Assembly: GCF_003172875.1 (NCBI RefSeq)
Contig: NZ_QGKM01000043.1
Span: forward strand, 34,026-98,025
Direction of reading: 5' to 3'
DNA: 64,000 nucleotides
Source: Leucothrix pacifica
GTDB lineage: Bacteria; Pseudomonadota; Gammaproteobacteria; Thiotrichales; Thiotrichaceae
Made by a program: the position numbers and the translations under genes. This document shows positions 8,306 through 16,126 of the stretch, piece after piece; position 1 is the first letter of the stretch, and every line of letters begins with the position of its first letter. The notes beneath the pieces were generated by a model that saw only the letters and a list, made by a program, of their open reading frames with translations, was not told the origin of the DNA and ran no database searches.

Positions 8306-9556
8306 ATGAGAATTTCAAAAATTGGTTTAAGCGTTGCTTTAGCACTTGGTCTGTCAATGAGCGCACAAGCGGCTGATGTAGAAGTACTGCACTACTGGAC
8401 ATCGGGCGGCGAAGCTAAGTCAGTCGCCGAGCTAAAGAAAATGTTGGAAGAAAAAGGGCACGGCTGGAAAGATTTTGCAGTAGCTGGTGGTGGCGGTGAA
8501 AGTGCAATGACCGTACTAAAGTCTCGCGTTGTTTCTGGTAACCCTCCCGCAGCGGCACAAATCAAAGGCCCAAGTATTCAGGAGTGGGGCGAAGAGGGCG
8601 TATTAGCAAACATCGACTCTGTAGCGAAAGCGGAAGGTTGGGATGCGTTACTACCAAGCGTTGTATCAGATGTTATGAAGTACAACGGCGAATACGTGGC
8701 AGTACCTGTAAACGTGCATCGTGTTAACTGGATGTGGGCAAACCCGGAAGTATTCAGAAAAGCAGGCGCAACCGTTCCGACAACATGGGATGAGTTCTTT
8801 GTTGCGGCCGATAAAATCAAAGCAGCCGGTATGACAGCGGTGGCTCATGGCGGACAGCCTTGGCAAGACGCCACAACCTTTGAGTCGGTTGTGTTGGGTG
8901 TTGGCGGTGCAGAATTCTATAATCAGGCATTCGTTAAGCTAGACCCTGAGGCGATCAAAAGCCCAACCATGATCAAGGCTTTAAATACGTTCCGTAAAAT
9001 CAAAGCTTACACCGATGAAGGTGCACCAGGACGTGACTGGAATCTGGCAACTGCGATGGTTATTAAAGGCGAAGCGGGTATGCAATTTATGGGTGACTGG
9101 GCAAAAGGTGAGTTCACTGCTGCGGGTAAAAAGCCGGGTGCTGACTATATCTGTGCTGCAGCACCGGGCACGTCGAATGCTTACACGTTCAATATCGATA
9201 GCTTTGTGATGTTCGATTTGGATAACAAGGAATTAGAGGAGGGCCAGAATGATTTGGCAAGCACTATTCTAAGCCCTGAGTTTCAGGAAGTGTTTAACCT
9301 GAATAAAGGTTCAGTACCAGCACGCCTGAACTTATCGATGAGCAAGTTTGATGACTGTGCAAAGCTGTCATCTGTTGACTTCGTTAGTTCGTCAATTGAC
9401 AAAACATTGGTGCCAAGTATGGCGCATGGAATGTCTACATTCTCTGCAGTACAAGGGGCAATCTCTGATGCAGTGACTGAGTTCTATAACAATGATTCTG
9501 TCACAGCAGAGGCTGCGGCTGACAAAATGGTTAATGCTATTGCGGCTGCTCAGTAG
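8306..9556 (+). CDS. Sugar (probably glucose) ABC transporter periplasmic binding protein
   Basis: A 416-residue extracellular solute-binding protein, family 1. A signal peptide (LGLSMSAQA, cut near residue 22) directs it to the periplasm. The mature N-terminus ADVEVLHYWTSGGEAKSVAELKK and later GQPWQDATTFE and GEAGMQFMGDWAKGEF match the glucose/mannose binding proteins of the Pseudomonas GtsA type. It has a strong AGGAGG-like site (CCGGAGGAAG) just before the ATG. It heads an operon of two permeases, an ATPase and glucokinase, which supports glucose as substrate. Confidence 0.9.
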   Translation: MRISKIGLSVALALGLSMSAQAADVEVLHYWTSGGEAKSVAELKKMLEEKGHGWKDFAVAGGGGESAMTVLKSRVVSGNPPAAAQIKGPSIQEWGEEGVLANIDSVAKAEGWDALLPSVVSDVMKYNGEYVAVPVNVHRVNWMWANPEVFRKAGATVPTTWDEFFVAADKIKAAGMTAVAHGGQPWQDATTFESVVLGVGGAEFYNQAFVKLDPEAIKSPTMIKALNTFRKIKAYTDEGAPGRDWNLATAMVIKGEAGMQFMGDWAKGEFTAAGKKPGADYICAAAPGTSNAYTFNIDSFVMFDLDNKELEEGQNDLASTILSPEFQEVFNLNKGSVPARLNLSMSKFDDCAKLSSVDFVSSSIDKTLVPSMAHGMSTFSAVQGAISDAVTEFYNNDSVTAEAAADKMVNAIAAAQ

Positions 9557-9648
9557 TCTCTAGCCTTTCCAGTGGACTGAGGCTTGGCATGTAGTGCTGA
9601 GTCTCAGTTTCTTCTCTGTTTTAGTATTTCAGGAGGGTTCATCTTGTC

Positions 9649-10539
9649 ATGAACGTATCCAGCTCGTCCCGACAATCGTTGGGAACCTTACTACCAAAAA
9701 TAGTGGTTGCTCCGACGTTTGTCGTCACACTCGTTTTTATCTATGGCTTCATGCTGTGGAATGCCTGGTTATCCTTTAGCTCATCACGCATGCTGCCAAA
9801 GTACGATTGGGCTGGCTTTATCCAGTACGAAAAACTGTTTGCTAATGACCGTTGGTGGGTGGCTGCTCAGAATCTGTTGGTCTTCGGTGGCTTGTTTATT
9901 GTTATTTGTTTGCTTGTTGGTTTGTTTCTGGCGATATTCCTGGATCAGAAAATACGGGCTGAAGGCGCGATTCGTACGATTTATCTGTACCCGATGGCAT
10001 TGTCCTTCATCGTAACCGGAACGGTTTGGAAGTGGATCTTAAACCCTGAGCTGGGTATTCAGCGAATGGTGCGGGAGATGGGTTTTGAATCCTTTAGTTT
10101 TGATTGGTTGGTCAATGCTGACATGGCGATTTATACCGTAGTGCTGGCGGGTGTCTGGCAGTCCTCGGGTTTTGTCATGGCGCTGTGTTTAGCGGGTTTA
10201 CGCGGAGTTGATGAGAATGTGGTTAAGGCGGCCAGAGTCGATGGTGCATCGATGCCATTGATCTACCGTAGAATTATTATTCCCGGACTAGGCCCTGTGT
10301 TTTTTAGTGCGCTGATCGTACTCACCCATATCGCTATTAAGAGTTTTGACCTGATTGTGGCACTCACGGGTGGTGGGCCTGGTTATGCAACGGATGTACC
10401 AGCAACATTTATGTACACCTACTCTTTCACGCGTGGCCAGATAGGTCTGGGATCAGCCGCGTCTATGATGATGTTGATGGCGGTTGTAGCGATTATTGTG
10501 CCATACCTATATTCCGAACTTAGGGAGCGCAAACAATGA
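9649..10539 (+). CDS. Sugar ABC transporter permease (GtsB-like)
   Basis: A 296-residue inner-membrane permease with six hydrophobic segments, of the MalF/UgpA class. The EAA loop that docks to the ATPase is ENVVKAARVDGASMPLIYRRIIIPGLGP. AGGAGG lies 12 bases before the ATG, at 9631-9636. The 92-bp gap after the binding-protein gene is the longest gap before a gene in the operon, which commonly allows the binding protein to be made in excess. The stop overlaps the next start by 4 bp. Confidence 0.9.
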   Translation: MNVSSSSRQSLGTLLPKIVVAPTFVVTLVFIYGFMLWNAWLSFSSSRMLPKYDWAGFIQYEKLFANDRWWVAAQNLLVFGGLFIVICLLVGLFLAIFLDQKIRAEGAIRTIYLYPMALSFIVTGTVWKWILNPELGIQRMVREMGFESFSFDWLVNADMAIYTVVLAGVWQSSGFVMALCLAGLRGVDENVVKAARVDGASMPLIYRRIIIPGLGPVFFSALIVLTHIAIKSFDLIVALTGGGPGYATDVPATFMYTYSFTRGQIGLGSAASMMMLMAVVAIIVPYLYSELRERKQ

Positions 10540-11381
10540 GCTTAAGTCGAGTTTTAATTTATAGTTTGGTATTGCTTGCTGCTGTTTTCTACCTGTTACC
10601 CCTGTTCGTCATGTTGATGACGTCGCTAAAGGATTTGGAAGAGATTCGCTCCGGCACTCTGTTATCACTACCACAAGGGCTGAACTTTGACGCCTGGTCT
10701 AAGGCTTGGGGTACGGCCTGCACAGGTGTTGATTGTAACGGTATGAAAGGGTTTTTTTGGAACTCTGTATTGATCGTGGTACCGGCGGTTATTATTTCAA
10801 CGATACTGGGTGCGCTGAACGGTTATGTGCTGACTAAATGGCGCTTCAGAGGCAGTAATCTGTTCTTCGGCATGTTGCTCATCGGCACTATGATCCCGTT
10901 TCAGGTGATCCTGTTACCAATGGCGCGCACACTGGGTTTTCTGGGATTAGCCGGAACAACCTCCGGTTTGATCATGGTGCATATCATCTATGGTCTGGCG
11001 TTTACCACGCTGTTTTTCAGAAATTATTACATCAGCATTCCAAATGAACTGGTCAATGCCGCACGCATTGATGGTGCGGGTTTTTGGTTAATATTCTTCC
11101 GGATTGTGCTGCCGATTTCCGTACCGATTGTGGTGGTGTCAGTAATCTGGCAGTTCACACAAATCTGGAATGACTTTCTGTTTGGAGTGGTTTACTCCTC
11201 GGGGGATGCGCAACCAATTACTGTCGCTCTGAATAATCTGGTCAATACCTCCATGGGTGTTAAAGAATATAACGTCGATATGGCGGCTGCGATTATTGCA
11301 GCATTACCGACATTGTTAGTCTATATCGTCGCAGGTAAGTACTTCGTTCGGGGCCTCACCGCAGGCGCAGTTAAAGGTTAA
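10536..11381 (+). CDS. Sugar ABC transporter permease (GtsC-like)
   Basis: A 281-residue permease of the MalG class with six membrane segments. The EAA loop reads ELVNAARIDGAGFWLIFFRIVLPISVP. The large periplasmic loop after the first span has two cysteines (GTACTGVDCNG). It ends with the typical AGKYFVRGLTAGAVKG. ATGA overlap with the upstream permease indicates coupled synthesis of the pair. It works with the ATPase at 11390. Confidence 0.9.
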   Translation: MSLSRVLIYSLVLLAAVFYLLPLFVMLMTSLKDLEEIRSGTLLSLPQGLNFDAWSKAWGTACTGVDCNGMKGFFWNSVLIVVPAVIISTILGALNGYVLTKWRFRGSNLFFGMLLIGTMIPFQVILLPMARTLGFLGLAGTTSGLIMVHIIYGLAFTTLFFRNYYISIPNELVNAARIDGAGFWLIFFRIVLPISVPIVVVSVIWQFTQIWNDFLFGVVYSSGDAQPITVALNNLVNTSMGVKEYNVDMAAAIIAALPTLLVYIVAGKYFVRGLTAGAVKG

Positions 11382-11389
11382 AGGAAATT

Positions 11390-12493
11390 ATGAAAGCGTT
11401 AAAAATTCAAAATGTTGAAAAGACCTTTGGCAGCATCAAAGTGCTTAAAGGTATTGATCTTGAAATCGAACCGGGTCAGTTTTTGATTCTGGTGGGGCCG
11501 TCGGGTTGCGGTAAGTCCACCTTGCTAAATATGATTGCAGGGTTGGAATCAGTTAGTAACGGTAATATCACTATTGGCGATCGTGATGTGACACATCTTG
11601 ATCCTAAGGATCGGGATATTGCTATGGTGTTCCAGTCCTATGCCTTATACCCGAACATGACGGTAAAGCAGAACATCTCGTTTGGTCTTGAAATCAATAA
11701 AACACCGAAGGATGAGCTGGAAGCCACCGTAGCGAAAGTGGCTAAGATGTTGCAAATCGAACCTCTGTTAAACCGCAAGCCGAAACAACTATCGGGCGGG
11801 CAGCGCCAGCGTGTAGCCATGGGGCGAGCCTTAGCACGTGACCCCTCGATCTATCTGTTTGATGAGCCATTATCAAACCTTGATGCTAAACTGCGCGTGG
11901 AAATGCGTAGTGAAATCAAAGAACTGCATCAGCGTGTAGGTACGACTATCGTTTATGTCACGCATGATCAAATTGAAGCGATGACCTTAGGTGATGTGAT
12001 TGCTGTGATGAAGGACGGTGAGATTCAGCAGTTCGGGTCGCCACAAGACATTTACGATAACCCGAAGAATCAGTTTGTTGCAGGTTTTATGGGAAGCCCA
12101 TCCATGAACTTTGTGCCGTGTGATGTGAAACAGGGTATGAATGGCTTAGTGTTGGTATTGGAAAGTGGTGGTGCCAGCCATGAATTACCAGTGGAAAATG
12201 GTATTGAGGGCTTGTCTGAGTATGTTGGGAAAAAAGTTGTACTCGGTATTCGTCCGGAGCAGCTTACTCAGGTGAGTGAAGATAAGCCTGATACCATGAC
12301 AATACCTTGTCTGATTGAAATCATTGAGCCGACAGGACCAGATACCATGGTAACTGCTCGTTTGAATGGCGTTAGAACGGTCTGCCGGGTTCATCCAACG
12401 GCACAAAGTAAAGTAGGTGAGTTAATGCCGTTACAGTTCGATATGTCGAAAGCGGTATTTTTTGATCCTGACACTGAGCAGCGTATCTACTGA
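11390..12493 (+). CDS. Sugar ABC transporter ATPase (UgpC/MalK-type)
   Basis: A 367-residue ATP-binding subunit. Walker A GPSGCGKST is at 36-44, Q-loop VFQSYALYPNMTV follows, the signature LSGGQRQRVAMGRAL is near residue 134, and Walker B is YLFDEPLSNLDAKLR with switch His in VTHDQIEAMT. A C-terminal TOBE/OB domain of about 120 residues is present (VVLGIRPEQL), as in MalK. It energises the two permeases. The stop overlaps the glucokinase start by one base (TGATG). Confidence 0.92.
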   Translation: MKALKIQNVEKTFGSIKVLKGIDLEIEPGQFLILVGPSGCGKSTLLNMIAGLESVSNGNITIGDRDVTHLDPKDRDIAMVFQSYALYPNMTVKQNISFGLEINKTPKDELEATVAKVAKMLQIEPLLNRKPKQLSGGQRQRVAMGRALARDPSIYLFDEPLSNLDAKLRVEMRSEIKELHQRVGTTIVYVTHDQIEAMTLGDVIAVMKDGEIQQFGSPQDIYDNPKNQFVAGFMGSPSMNFVPCDVKQGMNGLVLVLESGGASHELPVENGIEGLSEYVGKKVVLGIRPEQLTQVSEDKPDTMTIPCLIEIIEPTGPDTMVTARLNGVRTVCRVHPTAQSKVGELMPLQFDMSKAVFFDPDTEQRIY

Positions 12494-13512
12494 TGTCCGC
12501 GGTTCACCATGTAATTCATCATTCGCCGGAGGCTGTCGATATCGTCGGAAAAGCGCAGTCAGGAATGCGTTTAGTCGCCGATATCGGTGGCACCAATGCG
12601 CGGTTCGCGTTGCTCTCTGAATCAGGGAGTATTGACCATCAAATGATTTTGGCCTGTGCGGACTACCCGGATATTACTACTGCGATTCAACACTATTTAT
12701 CGCAGCTTGGTGCGCCAACGATCCGTCAGGCAGCACTGGCCATTGCGAACCCGATAGCGGGTGATTGGGTGGAAATGACCAATCACCAATGGGCCTTTTC
12801 TATTCAGGAGACCTGTCAGGCGCTGGGTTTTGATGAAATGATTTTCAAAAATGATTTCACTGCCTTGGCAATGTCGATACCGCTACTGAATGCGGGTGAT
12901 TTGCATCAGATTGGTGGCGTTGCGCCATCAAATAAAGGTTCATCAGTCGCAGTAATTGGTCCGGGCACTGGCTTAGGGGTATCGGGCTTGCTAAAGCGCG
13001 GTGATCAATGGGTGCCTGTTGAGGGTGAAGGCGGACACGTCAGTATCAGTCCCGGTACTGCACGGGAGTGCGATATTTTACAGCTATGCTGGCAGCAATT
13101 CCCACATGTTTCAGCTGAGCGACTGATCTCCGGAATGGGCCTGCAGAACCTTTATCAAGCGATTTGCCAGCTTGAGGGTGTCGAAGCAAAGCCCCTGAAG
13201 CCGGCCGAGATATCAGCAATGGGTTTAAGTGGTGAAGATGCCTGCTGCTCAGAAGCCTTGGCCACGTTTTGTTGTTTATTGGGCTCGGTGGCCGGCGATC
13301 TGGTACTGACGCTGGGTGCATTTCGGGGAGTCTACATTGGGGGCGGCATTGTACCAAAGCTGGGGAGTTACTTTGAGACCTCTGGTTTTCGTGAGCGGTT
13401 TGAAGCGAAAGGACGTTTCAGAAAACACCTGAAGCAAGTACCGGCCTTTGTCATTAATGCCAAAAATCCCGCGCTATATGGGATTAGTCAGGCGTTTTCA
13501 TTAAGCGCCTGA
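12493..13512 (+). CDS. glk: Glucokinase
   Basis: A 339-residue bacterial-type glucokinase that phosphorylates incoming glucose. The phosphate loop LVADIGGTNARFAL lies near residues 27-40. GPGTGLGVSGLL, EGEGGHVSISP and the C-terminal GAFRGVYIGGGIVPKLG complete the family pattern. The first 24 residues extend beyond the usual start; an internal ATG before RLVADIGG is an alternative. It is the last gene of the sugar ABC operon, so uptake and phosphorylation are co-expressed, giving glucose 6-phosphate. The presence of a KDPG-type aldolase start at 1-75 is compatible with Entner-Doudoroff use. Confidence 0.92.
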   Translation: MSAVHHVIHHSPEAVDIVGKAQSGMRLVADIGGTNARFALLSESGSIDHQMILACADYPDITTAIQHYLSQLGAPTIRQAALAIANPIAGDWVEMTNHQWAFSIQETCQALGFDEMIFKNDFTALAMSIPLLNAGDLHQIGGVAPSNKGSSVAVIGPGTGLGVSGLLKRGDQWVPVEGEGGHVSISPGTARECDILQLCWQQFPHVSAERLISGMGLQNLYQAICQLEGVEAKPLKPAEISAMGLSGEDACCSEALATFCCLLGSVAGDLVLTLGAFRGVYIGGGIVPKLGSYFETSGFRERFEAKGRFRKHLKQVPAFVINAKNPALYGISQAFSLSA

Positions 13513-13572
13513 ATCGACTGCTTCATTATTACTCCTGCCCTGTTTACAATGCAGGACTAGTAGTTTGGGGTG

Positions 13573-14001
13573 ATGGCACCGATGGATAATAATAGACAAA
13601 AAGGCGCATTGCACCGCCGACCAGATGGCGTTCAATACGCTGGCACTCATTTGTTTGTGGATATGTGGGGGGCAAAACGCACCGACGATAAAGAGGCAAT
13701 TCGAAGTGCTATATTGCAAGCGGTTGAAGATAGTCATGCCACCTTGCTGAAAATGGACCTGTCAGACTTTGGTGAGCATGCGGGGGTGACAGCTTTCGCC
13801 ATTCTGGCGGAGTCACATATCTGTGTGAATACCTGGTTTGAAGAGCAGATGGTGGCGATTGATGTGTTCTTTTGTGCGGGCTTAGATCCGCATTTGTGCT
13901 TGCCAGCATTACAGGCTGTGTTTCAGGCTGAAAGGGTGCAGGTTAGTGAGCACAAGCGGCTGATGGCTTCGCCGTTGACGCATTCACGCTCATTGTTGTG
14001 A
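13573..14001 (+). CDS. SpeD-like pyruvoyl-dependent decarboxylase (AdoMetDC family)
   Basis: About 142 residues, the size of class 1b S-adenosylmethionine decarboxylases, which self-cleave before a Ser to make a pyruvoyl group. The site is AESHICVNTW with Ser at 81, counted from the ATG at 13573, and the active-site Cys is in IDVFFCAG. The His that normally follows five residues after the Ser (Thermotoga His68, in ESHLTIHTW) is Asn86 here, and the Ser55 equivalent is Thr73. The start is unsure: GTG 13570, ATG 13573 or ATG 13582. It stands alone, 60 bp after glucokinase. It could supply decarboxylated AdoMet to the aminopropyltransferase at 2986, or it may have changed substrate. Confidence 0.75.
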   Translation: MAPMDNNRQKGALHRRPDGVQYAGTHLFVDMWGAKRTDDKEAIRSAILQAVEDSHATLLKMDLSDFGEHAGVTAFAILAESHICVNTWFEEQMVAIDVFFCAGLDPHLCLPALQAVFQAERVQVSEHKRLMASPLTHSRSLL

Positions 14002-14002
14002 G

Positions 14003-14587
14003 TTATTGTAGTAGTGACTCTAAGCCGACTTCTTTGCGTACACGTCTGTAAATATGGCTGACTGCTACTGTAATACCAACAAACTCAAGCTCAATACTAT
14101 CTTCCGCATAAAACGACTCCATACTCCATGCACTGCGGCGTCTGAAAATACGAACTAGCGGAACATCCTGAGAAATCACGACATACTCAAGCAGAGACGA
14201 GATGCTTTTGTAGTTGTCGAACTTTTCTTTCATATCAACACGCTGTGTACTCGGCGAAAGCACCTCAACTATTAGAACGGGATTAGTTCGGGCGTATTGG
14301 TCGCCTTCGTTTTCACCACAGGCTGCCATAATGTCAGGGTAGTAAGAAAAGTGCTTGCCCTGAGTTTCTCCAATGACTTTCATATCGGACTGCCAGACGC
14401 GGCAGGATTCCGGTAAGGCATTGTCGATAGTGGATGTGAGAGAGGTGCAGATGGTATTGTGAGTTTCACTAGCTCCTGCCATGGCATAGACCTGACCATC
14501 AACATACTCGTTGCGCACATCCACGTCTCGTTCACCTGCGAGGTAGTCATCAAAGCTTACGTATTCATTGTGGAGTGCTTGAGCCAT
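14003..14587 (-). CDS. Uma2-family (DUF820) restriction-endonuclease-fold protein
   Basis: A 194-residue protein of the PD-(D/E)xK-fold family common in cyanobacteria and scattered elsewhere. The core reads EYVDGQVYAMAGAS, then YYPDIMAAC (Asp), VLIVEVLSPSTQRVDMKEKFDNY (Glu and Lys of the nuclease-like centre) and EYVVISQDVPLVRIFRR. Biological role is unknown; some are thought to come from mobile elements. It converges with the SpeD-like gene (1 bp apart) and lies next to an hsdM scar, which suggests a spot that accepts foreign DNA. Confidence 0.82.
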   Translation of the reverse strand: MAQALHNEYVSFDDYLAGERDVDVRNEYVDGQVYAMAGASETHNTICTSLTSTIDNALPESCRVWQSDMKVIGETQGKHFSYYPDIMAACGENEGDQYARTNPVLIVEVLSPSTQRVDMKEKFDNYKSISSLLEYVVISQDVPLVRIFRRRSAWSMESFYAEDSIELEFVGITVAVSHIYRRVRKEVGLESLLQ

Positions 14588-14925
14588 GGTCGAATCCGTT
14601 GGTGTGTTGATTTTAGTATAGCGCTGACGCTACTGGAGTGCTAGTTGACTGGAGTTTAGCTTGAAAGCATGAAAATACGTTTTCTAATACTGTGTGGAAA
14701 ACTACCCGCTTAGATGAATCTCATCTTGCCGTTAATGATGACAGTTTATGAACCAGCTTGTGGTAGTGCTGGCATGTTGATGGAGTCGCAGAACTTCATC
14801 GATGAGCAATAGTCATATTCTCAACTACATGCGGGGATCTGGCATCAAATTTATTGAAGCAAGATATTCAGCAGATGTTAGAGGAGCACCATTGGAAGGC
14901 TCACTGAGGTTATACTCCGAGCCGA
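14588..14925. other. Gene-poor stretch with a restriction-methylase relic
   Basis: No intact gene. It holds the promoter side of the Uma2 gene, then an hsdM fragment at 14735-14812. After it, a short open stretch at about 14857-14907 reads QDIQQMLEEHHWKAH before a stop; I do not recognise it. It looks like the residue of a larger insertion that has mostly been deleted. Confidence 0.5.
14735..14812 (+). pseudogene. Fragment of a type I restriction methylase (hsdM)
   Basis: An open stretch ending in TAG at 14810 encodes MTVYEPACGSAGMLMESQNF followed by IDEQ. This is the AdoMet-binding motif I region of HsdM-type N6-adenine methylases (VYDPACGSGGMLIES). Nothing resembling the rest of the enzyme remains on either side. 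It differs from the intact hsdM at 57694 (YDPAMGSGGFFVQSENF), so it is a relic of another system, not a recent copy. Confidence 0.65.
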
Positions 14926-15777
14926 CTATTTCATGCCAAATACCTTGCGCCATGAAAACGTAGGCTTGGTCACTGGTAGTTCTTTTACAGCACTTGTGTT
15001 TAGTGAGATCTTAATCAATGTTCTCATTTGTTTATTAGTTTGGATCATGTGATCATTTCGAGATGCTCGGATGTCTCTGACAATCGTTTCTAAACTTAAA
15101 TCTGGGTGTTTTTTCATGGCCATGGCTGCGATAGTTTGGCCTGTTCGCCCGACTCCCGCTTTACAATGAATTACCGGAAGATTTTTACCCGCGATTTGAG
15201 AGTCTGTCTCAGTTTCTGAGGTACGGGTAGCAGTGGATTTATTAACAGTTGATTCAATTAACTGAATCAGTTTAGACGTGGTGTCAGGGCTGATGGCTTG
15301 GTGATCCAGCCAATTATGGACATGTAGTACCGGAATTTCGACAGAGTCATCGCCGTATATGATTGTTAACCTAAAGACTTTTACTTCAGTGTTTTCACTT
15401 AGTTCAATGTAGTCTACAAACTTGGATTGTGTCTGCAACTCTCCATAGCTCGCAGAGCCAGAGAAGTAAACAGGTAGCTGGTGATTTTGAATATCTGAGC
15501 TACTGGCTAATATGACAAGCGCAGGAGTACGGTTTTCAAGCAAGAGCCTCACCTGGGCTTCAACTTGATGGGGAAATGGGTACTGACTTGCTATAGCAAT
15601 GGGGCTATCACTAATAATAATTGTATTAGCATTTAACGATTCGCAGACACTTGTTTTAGCGCAAAAGGGCATGAAACGGTCGCGCTTGGGGTTGTGTGGT
15701 TTATATACAGCATTGCCTTTGATGCTCATAAGCGTGTCTACAGCGTTACTATTCTTGTTCTTTTTATCTTCTCGCAT
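14926..15777 (-). CDS. YopH-like protein tyrosine phosphatase
   Basis: A 283-residue protein whose last ~220 residues follow the catalytic domain of the Yersinia effector YopH almost block by block. Blocks: SPIAIASQYPFP, LLLENRTPALVILASSSDIQ, YFSGSASYGELQTQSKF, VLHVHNWLDHQAISPDTTSKL, and the phosphate loop HCKAGVGRTGQT (204-215) with nucleophile Cys205 and Arg211. The general-acid loop is WLD (156-158), with Leu where YopH has Pro. The Q-loop is MIQTNKQMRTL with Gln246. There is no signal peptide; the N-terminal 35 residues are Lys/Asn-rich. The start has GGAAG six bases upstream. No type III secretion or chaperone gene lies in the window. It may be an injected effector or an internal phosphotyrosine phosphatase. 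Confidence 0.88.
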   Translation of the reverse strand: MREDKKNKNSNAVDTLMSIKGNAVYKPHNPKRDRFMPFCAKTSVCESLNANTIIISDSPIAIASQYPFPHQVEAQVRLLLENRTPALVILASSSDIQNHQLPVYFSGSASYGELQTQSKFVDYIELSENTEVKVFRLTIIYGDDSVEIPVLHVHNWLDHQAISPDTTSKLIQLIESTVNKSTATRTSETETDSQIAGKNLPVIHCKAGVGRTGQTIAAMAMKKHPDLSLETIVRDIRASRNDHMIQTNKQMRTLIKISLNTSAVKELPVTKPTFSWRKVFGMK

Positions 15778-16126
15778 TTGTTACTTCCATATAACTGATA
15801 TTGCATGTACTGAGTTTCTGACAGCGTCATTATAGCATTGTTGCAAGCTGGAAATCTTGAGTGTGTTTTGTTACCCGCTGAAATATCCCCCATTCCCGCC
15901 AGTTCATCGAAAATAGTTTCTGATAATCCTCGCTTAATGTAAAAATAGACTGAGATCTGCGAGGTCGAACCCAAAATAAAAATAAACCATAACCTGGCCA
16001 TAGCAAGTGACGGAAGCTGTCACCTGGCCGATTTTATTAATGTTACCCCCCAAATGATGGTCTGTCGGTGTCACACAGACTCATGACCGACCAAAATAAT
16101 AAAGACAAGGCGCAAGGCAGCTAGCA
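15778..16126. other. Divergent intergenic region, phosphatase / diguanylate cyclase
   Basis: About 350 bp between two divergent genes. A leftward open frame here (to 16001) has no recognisable family, no ribosome site and overlaps the phosphatase start, so I do not call it. Near 16062-16098 lies GTCGGT followed 16 bases later by ACCGAC, with GTCTGT/ACAGAC nested inside; this could be an operator or leader hairpin for the cyclase gene. Confidence 0.35.

Noticed and set aside
15738..16001. An 87-codon leftward gene upstream of the phosphatase
   Set aside because: It overlaps the phosphatase start, has no ribosome site, and its peptide shows no family pattern.
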